This document shows, in pieces, positions 1 through 7,500 of a stretch of 16,215 bases of DNA (its first letter is position 1; each line of letters opens with the position of its first letter). A program made the translations under genes and the position numbers. The notes below the pieces were generated by a model, which was not told the DNA's origin, did not search any database, and was given only the letters and a program-made list of their open reading frames with translations. This stretch comes from Pseudomonadota bacterium. GTDB lineage: Bacteria > Pseudomonadota > Gammaproteobacteria > Burkholderiales > SG8-39. Location of the stretch: positions 1 through 16,215 of the forward strand of contig JAKAIH010000006.1 of assembly GCA_021825225.1 (NCBI GenBank), given 5' to 3'.

Positions 1-404
1 AGACCCACGGCGACCGGCAGTCCGCCGGCGACGATGGCATAGCCGCCGTAGAAGCGCCGCCCCGCATCGAACAAGTGCATCGAGCCGCCGCGGCCGCGGC
101 TGCAGCCGTTCGCCTTGCCGTACATTTCGGCCATGATCTTCCCCGCGGAGAGGCCGCGCGCGAGCGCCTGGCCGTGCTCGCGGTAAGTCGCGACCACCGC
201 ATCCTCCTTGCCTAGCGCCTGCATCGCGCCCACTGCGACCGCCTCTTCGCCGATATACAGGTGGAGGAAGCCGCGGATCTTTCCGGCGCTGTAGAGTTCG
301 GCCGATTTTTCTTCGAAGCGCCGGATCAGCAGCATCTGCCGCAGCAGCGACAGCGCATGCTCGCGCTCGGTGCCCGGCGCCACCGCAGTCTTGTGGATGC
401 TCAT
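1..404 (-). CDS. TPP-dependent 2-oxo acid/acetoin dehydrogenase E1 alpha subunit (PdhA/AcoA type), partial
   Basis: Only the N-terminal ~134 residues are in the window; the gene continues past the left edge. Read on the minus strand the protein starts [20 protein letters not shown] and carries E1 alpha landmarks: [44 protein letters not shown] and [15 protein letters not shown] followed by GGYAIVAGG. The GDG thiamine-diphosphate motif should lie beyond the edge. The family decarboxylates pyruvate or cleaves acetoin, together with E1 beta and a lipoyl E2, and yields acetyl groups for CoA. The ATG at 404 follows an AGGGGG ribosome site and lies 17 bases after the ligase stop, so the two are probably co-transcribed. 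PdhA and AcoA cannot be separated from this fragment; an adjacent acetyl-CoA synthetase fits aco-type clusters (acoE in Ralstonia) as well as pdh. Confidence 0.9.
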   Translation of the reverse strand, partial: MSIHKTAVAPGTEREHALSLLRQMLLIRRFEEKSAELYSAGKIRGFLHLYIGEEAVAVGAMQALGKEDAVVATYREHGQALARGLSAGKIMAEMYGKANGCSRGRGGSMHLFDAGRRFYGGYAIVAGGLPVAVG

Positions 405-420
405 AACTGCCGCCCCCTGT

Positions 421-2226
<1,806 letters not shown>

Positions 2227-2295
2227 CTGACTCGACCTCCGCGCGGCGTGGCCGATGCGCTGATTGGACTTGAGCAAGGGTCTCGACGCTGTCTA

Positions 2296-2343
2296 TGCTT
2301 TCAGGGTAGCGCGCCGCCCCTGGTCACCCTTGACGAATATCAA
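2296..2343 (-). promoter_or_regulatory. Candidate class II FNR/ANR-type promoter of the acetate-CoA ligase gene
   Basis: Between the GNAT stop and the ligase start the minus strand reads TTGATATTCGTCAA (2343 to 2330). This matches the FNR consensus TTGAT-N4-ATCAA at 9 of 10 positions. Exactly 21 bp downstream is TACCCT (2308 to 2303), a weak -10 hexamer. That puts the start site near 2296 and the box centre near -40.5, within the usual class II range. The spacing is identical to that of the site before the GNAT gene. It is predicted from sequence only, and the -10 is poor, as expected for an activator-dependent promoter. Confidence 0.5.
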
Positions 2344-2350
2344 GACCGCG

Positions 2351-2878
2351 TCATAACTGCAGTTCCAGGCGCACGATGTCGGCCTCGCCCGGATTGTGGC
2401 TGCATTTGAAGCCGAGTTGCCGCGCGAATTTGAGCATTTTGTAATTGCCCGCGAGCGCGATGCCCTCCATGGTCTTGAATCCTTGCTCGCGTGCCGCGCA
2501 TTCCAGGGAATACATCAGCTGCCCGCCTACGCCGCTGCCTTGCCACGCGTCGTCGATCACTATTGCGAATTCGCAGGTCTCGGGTTTTTCGGTGGCAGCA
2601 TAACGGGCCGTCCCGATCTCCAGTTCCTTGCCTTCGTTCAGGATGGTCGCGACAAAGGCCATGTGCCGCTCGTAATCGATTTCGGTGAAAAGCCTTAGTT
2701 TCTTCTTCGGCAGCTCGCGCAAGGAGCCCATGAAGCGGAAGTAGCGCGAATCGTTCGACAAATGGCGCACGAACTCCTGCTCCATGCCGGAGTCCTCCGG
2801 GCGGATCGGCCGGATGGTCACAGGTGTGCCGTCGCGCAATACGCGCTGCCGCACCAGATGCTGAGGATATGCCGCCAT
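2351..2878 (-). CDS. GNAT-family acetyltransferase resembling the catalytic domain of Pat/YfiQ protein lysine acetyltransferases
   Basis: The 175-residue protein opens with LRDGTPVTIRPIRPEDSGM and continues LSNDSRYFRFMGSLREL, FTEIDYERHMAFVA. This pattern is typical of the C-terminal GNAT domain of Pat (YfiQ). The acetyl-CoA pyrophosphate loop is QGSGVGG (residues 113-119) after strand EFAIVIDDAW; Glu103 is a plausible general base. The large NDP-forming acyl-CoA synthetase-like domain of full Pat is absent, so this is a one-domain enzyme. It lies directly upstream of an Acs-family gene on the same strand, 124 bases apart, recalling Bacillus acuA beside acsA. I infer that it may acetylate and inactivate the ligase. 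A small-molecule or other protein substrate remains possible. The start at 2878 has only a weak GCAGG ribosome site, but family similarity begins right after it. Confidence 0.85.
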   Translation of the reverse strand: MAAYPQHLVRQRVLRDGTPVTIRPIRPEDSGMEQEFVRHLSNDSRYFRFMGSLRELPKKKLRLFTEIDYERHMAFVATILNEGKELEIGTARYAATEKPETCEFAIVIDDAWQGSGVGGQLMYSLECAAREQGFKTMEGIALAGNYKMLKFARQLGFKCSHNPGEADIVRLELQL

Positions 2879-2948
2879 GCGTGCGCGCCTGCTACCGTAG
2901 AGCGACTGCCAATTGACTGGGCGGGAGAACCACGCAGGCCCAGCGTCC

Positions 2949-2996
2949 GCCAGCTATGCTAAGACCTTCTCCACCACGGCCATTGATCGCGATCAA
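2949..2996 (-). promoter_or_regulatory. Candidate class II FNR/ANR-type promoter of the GNAT gene
   Basis: TTGATCGCGATCAA at 2983-2996 is a perfect match to TTGAT-N4-ATCAA. It extends to a 16-bp perfect palindrome (2982-2997). On the minus strand the next 21 bp lead to TAGCAT (2961 to 2956), matching TATAAT at 4 of 6. This gives a start site near 2949 with the box centred at about -40.5. The GNAT start codon is 71 bases further on. FNR-type regulators (FNR, ANR, DNR) bind such sites under low oxygen or nitrosative conditions; the identity of the regulator is inference. Confidence 0.6.
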
Positions 2997-3033
2997 TGCC
3001 GATGGGCTCTCATTAGAGGGCGCCTTAGACGGC

Positions 3034-3069
3034 GCGAATCATCATATTGATATATCGATCGTTTTTGAA
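3034..3069 (-). promoter_or_regulatory. Possible sigma-70 promoter further upstream of the GNAT gene
   Basis: On the minus strand TTCAAA (3069 to 3064, 4 of 6 matches to TTGACA) is followed after exactly 17 bp by TATGAT (3046 to 3041, 5 of 6 matches to TATAAT). The start site would be near 3034. A transcript from here would run through the FNR-like box at 2983-2996, so that box would lie downstream of this start and could act as a roadblock. The segment is AT-rich, which raises the chance of a coincidental match. Confidence 0.3.
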
Positions 3070-3166
3070 GCTTGAAGCTGAGCTCGAAAGCGACATTCCT
3101 AGCGGATCTACTGTCGGTCTGTTTGACCTAAAACAAGGCAAAACTCCGAAAATGCTGCGAGGATTG

Positions 3167-3212
3167 CAGCGGATGTTGGGGGCTCTCCTGCCCAAGAAAA
3201 AAACATCCGCTG
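3167..3212. repeat. Imperfect 46-bp hairpin with perfect 11-bp outer arms
   Basis: CAGCGGATGTT (3167-3177) pairs perfectly with AACATCCGCTG (3202-3212). Inside, TTGGG and CCCAA, or GGGC and GCCC around TCTCCT, can form a second stem. One side of the interior has a run of seven A, which is seven T on the minus strand. It lies 74 bases past the stop of the coxG-like gene and so may end or protect the 3' end of the hydroxylase operon mRNA. The T-run is inside the hairpin rather than after it, so it is not a classical intrinsic terminator. Confidence 0.55.
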
Positions 3213-3285
3213 GGAAAGCCTTCGGCCCGGTGACGCCAGACGCGCCCCGGGTCTTTTTCTTTGACGGGGATGGAGCGGCCCTGGC

Positions 3286-3765
3286 TCAAGCTGCGCTTGC
3301 GTCCGCTGTCTGTTCCTTGCCCTGCGCTATGTGTTTTTCCAGCCCTTTGAAGAAGCGCCCGGCAAGAAACTTGGCCACTCCGGAGAGCACACGCTGGCCC
3401 ACACCCGCGATCACGCCGCCCACTTCCGCGCTGCCGGCGTAGCGCAGCAGCGACTTGCCCTCACCTTGCGCCTCCAGGTCGAAGGTCGCGCTGCCCTTCA
3501 TGAAACCGATCGAGCCCTGGCCTTCGATTTTCAGCACATAGTGCGTGGGCTCCTGTTTGTCATAAATCGCCACGCTGCCCATGTACTCGCCGCTTACGCT
3601 GCCGACCTGAAGCTTCAGCCCCATCTCGTAGCGGTCCTCGCCGACCACGCGCACCGTATTGCAGCCCGGAATAATCTTTGCCAGCACATCCGGGTCGTTG
3701 AGCAAACGCCACAGCTCTGCCTGCTGCACCGGCAGCGTGTACTCGCCGTTCATTTCCAGCGCCAT
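3286..3765 (-). CDS. CoxG-like SRPBCC family protein (carbon monoxide dehydrogenase subunit G family)
   Basis: The 159-residue protein begins MALEMNGEYTLPVQQAELWR and continues LLNDPDVLAKIIPGCNTV, EDRYEMGLKLQVGSVSGEYMG, IEGQGSIGFMKGSATF and LLRYAGSAEVGGVIAGVGQR. This is the START-like hydrophobic-cavity fold of the CoxG family. CoxG proteins accompany molybdenum hydroxylases and have been implicated in membrane association or quinone handling of CO dehydrogenase. Here it is the last gene of the operon, starting 10 bases after the amidohydrolase stop, with GAGGAGG before the ATG at 3765. An open frame extends upstream to 3975 but overlaps the amidohydrolase and has no family similarity. The large subunit is not of the CO-oxidising type, so its partner is probably the hydroxylase encoded at 7501-11302. 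Confidence 0.85.
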   Translation of the reverse strand: MALEMNGEYTLPVQQAELWRLLNDPDVLAKIIPGCNTVRVVGEDRYEMGLKLQVGSVSGEYMGSVAIYDKQEPTHYVLKIEGQGSIGFMKGSATFDLEAQGEGKSLLRYAGSAEVGGVIAGVGQRVLSGVAKFLAGRFFKGLEKHIAQGKEQTADASAA

Positions 3766-3775
3766 CGATGCCTCC

Positions 3776-4777
3776 TCAACCCCGGCACCAGCAATCGGGT
3801 CGGATGCGGAATACCCCCCGCGCATTGCCGCCGAGGATTCCCGCACGCTCGGATTCTCCCAGGCCCGCCGCATGCACCACCTTGCACGGTTCCATGTCGC
3901 CGATCGGAAACGGCATATCTGAGCCGAGCATGATTCTGGCCGCGCCGGCCTTGCCCGCAAGGAAGCGCAGCGCATCCGCGTCGAACACTACGCTGTCGAA
4001 ATACAGGGCTTCGAAACCTTTGCGCGGGTCGGCGTATTTGCCCTGGGCAATGGTGAAGTTGCGCGCCAGCCGGCCCAGCACCAGCGGCAGCGCCGCCCCG
4101 CCATGCGAGATCACCAGCTTCATCCCCGGATACTTGAGCAAATGCCCGGAGAACAGCAGCCGCGCGACCGCGATCGAAGTGTCGGCGACGCGGCCGATCG
4201 CGTTCACCAGGTCGTAGTCGGCAAGGCGCGGTTCGCCGCAGAGGAACATCGGGTGCAGGAATACGCCCGCCTGCAGCTTCGACGCCAGTTCCCAGAACGG
4301 GTCGAGTTGGGGATCGTCGAGTACGCCTCCCAGGCCTTTGGGCAGCGTGCCTATCATCACGCCGCCGAATCCGGCTTCCATCGCCTCGCCCAGCACCTCG
4401 GCCGCCAATTTTCCGTCCTGCAGCGGCACCGTCGCGAGCGGGGTGAAGCGCGTCTCGCCGGCCAGCGCCTCGCGCATGCAGTCGTTGATGAAGCGGCTCC
4501 AGGCCAGGCCTTCGCTCGCGACAAGCTCGTAGCCGAAGCTGTCGAGCCAGCCGCCGACGAGCTGATGATCGATGCCGTTCTTGTCCATCCAGGCACGGCG
4601 ATCGGCGAGATCCGACAGCTTGGGCGAGATCGGGCGCGTCGGCTCCCCGCCCGGAAACTGCAGGCGCATGCCCTTGTCGCCGCGCAACAGCTGCACGCCC
4701 GGGAATTTCGCTGCCTGCGCATCGAAACGCTGGTACAACAATTGCGGCAGAAAATGGGCGTGGATGTCGATGATCAT
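3776..4777 (-). CDS. ACMSD-like amidohydrolase family protein (Amidohydro_2), probable metal-dependent decarboxylase or hydrolase
   Basis: The 333-residue protein starts MIIDIHAHFLPQ. Candidate metal ligands fall where ACMSD relatives have them: His6 and His8 (HxH), His175 (VFLHPMF), His225 (ISHGG) and Asp287 (LGSDMPFP). Family members include 2-amino-3-carboxymuconate-semialdehyde decarboxylase, gamma-resorcylate and 5-carboxyvanillate decarboxylases, and PicC of picolinate degradation. They remove CO2 from aromatic or ring-derived acids without an organic cofactor. The start at 4777 has AAAGGAGG seven bases upstream. A longer frame to 4906 would overlap the ATPase gene and adds low-complexity residues. 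The 106-bp gap before it holds a short CCCCG/CGGGG dyad (4855-4869). With the hydroxylase and importer it suggests a catabolic step; a hydrolase or lactonase role is possible. Confidence 0.85.
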   Translation of the reverse strand: MIIDIHAHFLPQLLYQRFDAQAAKFPGVQLLRGDKGMRLQFPGGEPTRPISPKLSDLADRRAWMDKNGIDHQLVGGWLDSFGYELVASEGLAWSRFINDCMREALAGETRFTPLATVPLQDGKLAAEVLGEAMEAGFGGVMIGTLPKGLGGVLDDPQLDPFWELASKLQAGVFLHPMFLCGEPRLADYDLVNAIGRVADTSIAVARLLFSGHLLKYPGMKLVISHGGAALPLVLGRLARNFTIAQGKYADPRKGFEALYFDSVVFDADALRFLAGKAGAARIMLGSDMPFPIGDMEPCKVVHAAGLGESERAGILGGNARGVFRIRPDCWCRG

Positions 4778-4883
4778 GCTGCCGCCTCCTTTGCGGTGTC
4801 GTAGTTCAGAGGTGGCCACTGTCGGCGGCCGGCGGCAATCGCGGCCGGTCGCATCCCCGCTGCGCGGGGCCCCTGCTCCCTGC

Positions 4884-5684
4884 TCATGCCGCCCTTTCTC
4901 TGTCATCCACTCCGGCCAACTCCGGATTCATAGCCTCTAACACGCGCTGGCGTATGGCTTCGCGGTCACCGCCCGCGACTCTTGCTTCCAGCGCGATGCG
5001 CGCGGGACGGTGGAACACCAGGATGCGCTCGCCCAGCTGCAGGGCCTCGTTGATGGAATGTGTGACGAAAATGCTGGTCTTGCCGTTCTCGCGCACCAGC
5101 TGCGTGTATTCCTCGCGCAGGCGCTGGCCGGTGAGCTCGTCCAGCGCCGAGAACGGCTCGTCGCACAGCAGGATCTCCGGATTCACTGCGAACGCGCGCG
5201 CAATCGACACGCGCTGGCGCATGCCGCCCGAGAGCGCATGCGGATAGTCGTGCTCGTGTCCCTTCAATCCCAGCCGCTCGAGCCAGCCGAGCGCGATCAC
5301 GCGCCGCTCCTCTTCGTCCTTGCCCAGCAGTTCGATTCCGAGTTCGACATTGGCCAGCGCCGTGCGCCAGGGCAGCAAGCGGTCGTTCTGGAACACCACC
5401 GCCAGCTTGCCGCGATACCAGTTGAATTCATGAAACGGATCGTGCCCGAGCACGCGTACCGTGCCCTCGGTCGGTTCGATCAGGCCCGCGAGCAGATTGA
5501 ACATGGTCGATTTGCCGCAGCCGGTCCGGCCGAGCACGGCAATCATCTCGCCCGGCGCCACGGCGAAGCTCAGCCGGTCGACGGCGAGGAACGATTCGTC
5601 GCGCCGGTCATGGCGCAGGAAGCGTTTCACCACATTGTGAAACTCGATCGCTGGGTCGGCAGCGACTGCATTCGGCTCGCTCAT
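4884..5684 (-). CDS. NitT/TauT-type ABC transporter ATP-binding protein (SsuB/TauB-like)
   Basis: The 266-residue protein has all ATPase motifs: Walker A GRTGCGKST (52-60), Q-loop Gln99 in VVFQNDRLLPW, signature LSGGMRQRVS (151-160), Walker B ILLCDEP (171-177) with D-loop SALD, and switch His209 in FVTHS. The RLLPWRTALANVELGIEL stretch is typical of nitrate/sulfonate/taurine importers. It powers the permease at 5681-6451 on the cytoplasmic side. The ATG at 5684 overlaps the permease stop in an ATGA quartet and follows GGAG by eight bases. A longer frame to 5912 merely overlaps the permease and is not used. Confidence 0.95.
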   Translation of the reverse strand: MSEPNAVAADPAIEFHNVVKRFLRHDRRDESFLAVDRLSFAVAPGEMIAVLGRTGCGKSTMFNLLAGLIEPTEGTVRVLGHDPFHEFNWYRGKLAVVFQNDRLLPWRTALANVELGIELLGKDEEERRVIALGWLERLGLKGHEHDYPHALSGGMRQRVSIARAFAVNPEILLCDEPFSALDELTGQRLREEYTQLVRENGKTSIFVTHSINEALQLGERILVFHRPARIALEARVAGGDREAIRQRVLEAMNPELAGVDDRERAA

Positions 5685-6451
5685 GTAGAACGCTCCGCGC
5701 GCGGCCGGTAGGCGAGCAGCCAGTCCTCGAGCTTGGTGATCACCTGCTGTACGATCAATACGAACACCACCAGCACCAGCGTCCAGGCGAGCGCCCCGGC
5801 CATATCGAACAGCTGCTGCTGCTGCAGCAGCTGATAGCCTATGCCGCCGGTGGCGCCGACCAGTTCCGCCACCACCACGACGCGCGCGGCGTTGCCGAGG
5901 TTCACCTTCCACGCCGTCAGCATGCCGGGCACGATGGTCGGCAGGATCAGCGTGCGGAACAAATCGCGCTTGCTCGGGCGGAAGGACAGCGTCATCTCGA
6001 ACAGATCCTTCGACATCGAGCGGTAGGCGTCGAGAATCTGGAAGCTGAACGCCGCGACTGTCGTCGCCACCATGATGAACAGGATGCGCGGCTCTGTGCC
6101 CTTGAACCAGATGATCGCGATCACCACCCAGGACAAGGCCGGAATGCCCTGGATGAAATTGAGCAGCGGATAGGCATAGCGGTAATTGCGCTCCGAGCGC
6201 CCCATCAGGAATGCGAGCAGCACGCCGAGCAGGAAGGCCACCGCAAGCCCGGCGAAAATGCGCGCCGCGGTTGCGCCCGCGTTGGCCAGGCTCTCCGGAT
6301 CGAGGAAAATCGCGAGAAACTTCTGCGCAATCGCCGGTACCGGCGGAAACAGATAGGGCGGAAAGAAATACGACGCGAACTGCCAGGCGAGCATCAGCCC
6401 GCCCAGCGCGAGCACCGTTTCCTTGCGCAGCTTGTACCAGGACCTCGTCAC
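5681..6451 (-). CDS. NitT/TauT-type ABC transporter permease (SsuC/TauC-like)
   Basis: This 256-residue inner-membrane protein has about six hydrophobic segments: TVLALGGLMLAWQFASYFF near the N-terminus, then IFAGLAVAFLLGVLLAF, IQGIPALSWVVIAIIWF, ILFIMVATTVAAFSF, one around AARVVVVAELVGA, and TLVLVVFVLIVQQVI near the end. The ATPase-coupling EAA-like loop is recognisable around MTLSFRPSKRDLFRTLILP. It presumably forms the homodimeric channel for the ligand delivered by the binding protein just upstream. The start is GTG at 6451, with GGAG seven bases before it, 24 bases after the binding-protein stop. Confidence 0.93.
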   Translation of the reverse strand: MTRSWYKLRKETVLALGGLMLAWQFASYFFPPYLFPPVPAIAQKFLAIFLDPESLANAGATAARIFAGLAVAFLLGVLLAFLMGRSERNYRYAYPLLNFIQGIPALSWVVIAIIWFKGTEPRILFIMVATTVAAFSFQILDAYRSMSKDLFEMTLSFRPSKRDLFRTLILPTIVPGMLTAWKVNLGNAARVVVVAELVGATGGIGYQLLQQQQLFDMAGALAWTLVLVVFVLIVQQVITKLEDWLLAYRPRAERST

Positions 6452-6475
6452 GCTCGGTCTCCGGCGCCGGCGCGA

Positions 6476-7465
6476 TTACTCCAGGCGCCCGTCATAGATC
6501 GTGGCCGCCGACGGCGCCTTGGGCAGATAGCCGATCGACTGGCCGGCGCGATACACCGCCTCGATTTCCTTGCGCAGTTCGCCCGCGGGTTGCACGTTCA
6601 TGCCCAGGCGCACATTGTTGCGGATGAGCTGCTCCAGCACGGCCAGGCCCGCCACGTCGGCCTTGGGCGAGATCAGCTTCGCCGCTGCGGCCGGATTGGC
6701 CGCTACCCATTGTGCCGCCTGCTTGTAGGTGCGGTACAGGGGAGCAACCAGCGCCTTGTTCTTTTCCACCCATTCAGTGTGCGCGGCCACGCCCAGATAC
6801 GGAATCTTGTCGCCGCCGGCGAACGCGCGCCACTGTTTCGGTATGTCGAGATCGAGCGTGCGCAGCGTGGGCTTTTGCGCGATCAGCGTCGAGTAGGCAG
6901 GCTCCCACAACTGCACCGCATCGGCGCGGTCGGCGAGCGCGTAGCCGACCAGGCCCGGCGTCGCCGTGTTGATGACCTCGACTTTGGACATGTCGACCTT
7001 CTGCTGCCGCGCGAACCAGTCGACCATGACGAAATTCGTGGTACCGCGCGCCGCGGCAAGCTGCTTGCCCTGCAGATCGGCGAGCGTCTTGATCTCGGGC
7101 TTGCCGGTCACCACTGCGCCCCAGAAATCGAACAGGTTGAATAGATAGCTCACTTTCAGCCCGCGCAAATCCGCGAGACCGACGGTCAGCAGCGCCGCGC
7201 TGCCGCCGACCTGGAATTCGCCGCCGTTGAATTGCGTCGCATAAGCGTCGGGGGTGCGCGCCTGAAACGTGATGTCCAGGCCGTTCGCCTCGTCGAGCTT
7301 GCGCGCCTTGATCACCGGCGGCAGGAAAGCGCCGAGCGAAGGCGCGCCGAACACCACGATTTCGATCTTGTGCAGCGCCTGTGCCTGCACCGTACCGGCG
7401 GCAAGGCCCAGAGCCGCAACCAGCGCCAGACATTGCGCGAAGCGCCCGAACAGTCGTGCTTTCAT
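6476..7465 (-). CDS. ABC transporter periplasmic substrate-binding protein (NMT1/SsuA-like, NitT/TauT family)
   Basis: The 329-residue precursor starts MKARLFGRFAQCLALVAALG and has a clear Sec signal, with probable cleavage after VQA or VQAQA (residues 28-30). The mature part has the family pattern: KIEIVVFGAPSLGAFLPPVI, NGLDITFQARTPDAYATQF, VGGSAALLTVGLADLRGL, TLADLQGKQLAAARGTTNF and a second-lobe DAVQLWEPAYSTLI. Homologues bind nitrate, sulfonates, thiamine precursors or aromatic acids such as phthalate. The ligand here is unknown but is presumably what the linked hydroxylase acts on. The ATG at 7465 follows AGGAGGAGGTGAT, a very strong ribosome site suited to high expression of a binding protein. 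It starts 35 bases after the hydroxylase large-subunit stop. Confidence 0.92.
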   Translation of the reverse strand: MKARLFGRFAQCLALVAALGLAAGTVQAQALHKIEIVVFGAPSLGAFLPPVIKARKLDEANGLDITFQARTPDAYATQFNGGEFQVGGSAALLTVGLADLRGLKVSYLFNLFDFWGAVVTGKPEIKTLADLQGKQLAAARGTTNFVMVDWFARQQKVDMSKVEVINTATPGLVGYALADRADAVQLWEPAYSTLIAQKPTLRTLDLDIPKQWRAFAGGDKIPYLGVAAHTEWVEKNKALVAPLYRTYKQAAQWVAANPAAAAKLISPKADVAGLAVLEQLIRNNVRLGMNVQPAGELRKEIEAVYRAGQSIGYLPKAPSAATIYDGRLE

Positions 7466-7500
7466 ATCACCTCCTCCTAGTGTCATGCCGCTTGCTGCGG

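Larger units (their letters stand above)
2879..3285. other. Gene-free interval of about 400 bp between the hydroxylase operon end and the GNAT gene
   Basis: I find no convincing gene here. The part next to the GNAT gene holds a perfect FNR-like box and a second promoter-like sequence. The stretch from about 3036 to 3210 is visibly richer in A and T than its flanks. A 46-bp imperfect hairpin lies at 3167-3212. A plus-strand frame opens at a TTG at 3047 but has no ribosome site and runs 150 bases into the 3' end of the convergent coxG-like gene, so I do not call it. A short CCCGG/CCGGG dyad followed by five T (about 3227-3256, plus strand) could act as a weak terminator, but no plus-strand gene enters it. 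Confidence 0.5.

Noticed and set aside
3041..3060. A third FNR-like site around ATTGATATATCGATC
   Set aside because: Only the TTGAT half is present; the other half does not match ATCAA at the required spacing.
3047..3442. A 131-codon plus-strand frame from a TTG in the gene-free stretch
   Set aside because: Rare start codon, no ribosome site, a hairpin inside it, and its last third is antisense to the coxG-like gene. No family was recognised.
4778..4906. Earlier start of the amidohydrolase at 4906
   Set aside because: It would overlap the ATPase gene and add a low-complexity stretch. The ATG at 4777 has a near-perfect ribosome site and begins at the conserved IDIHAHF motif.
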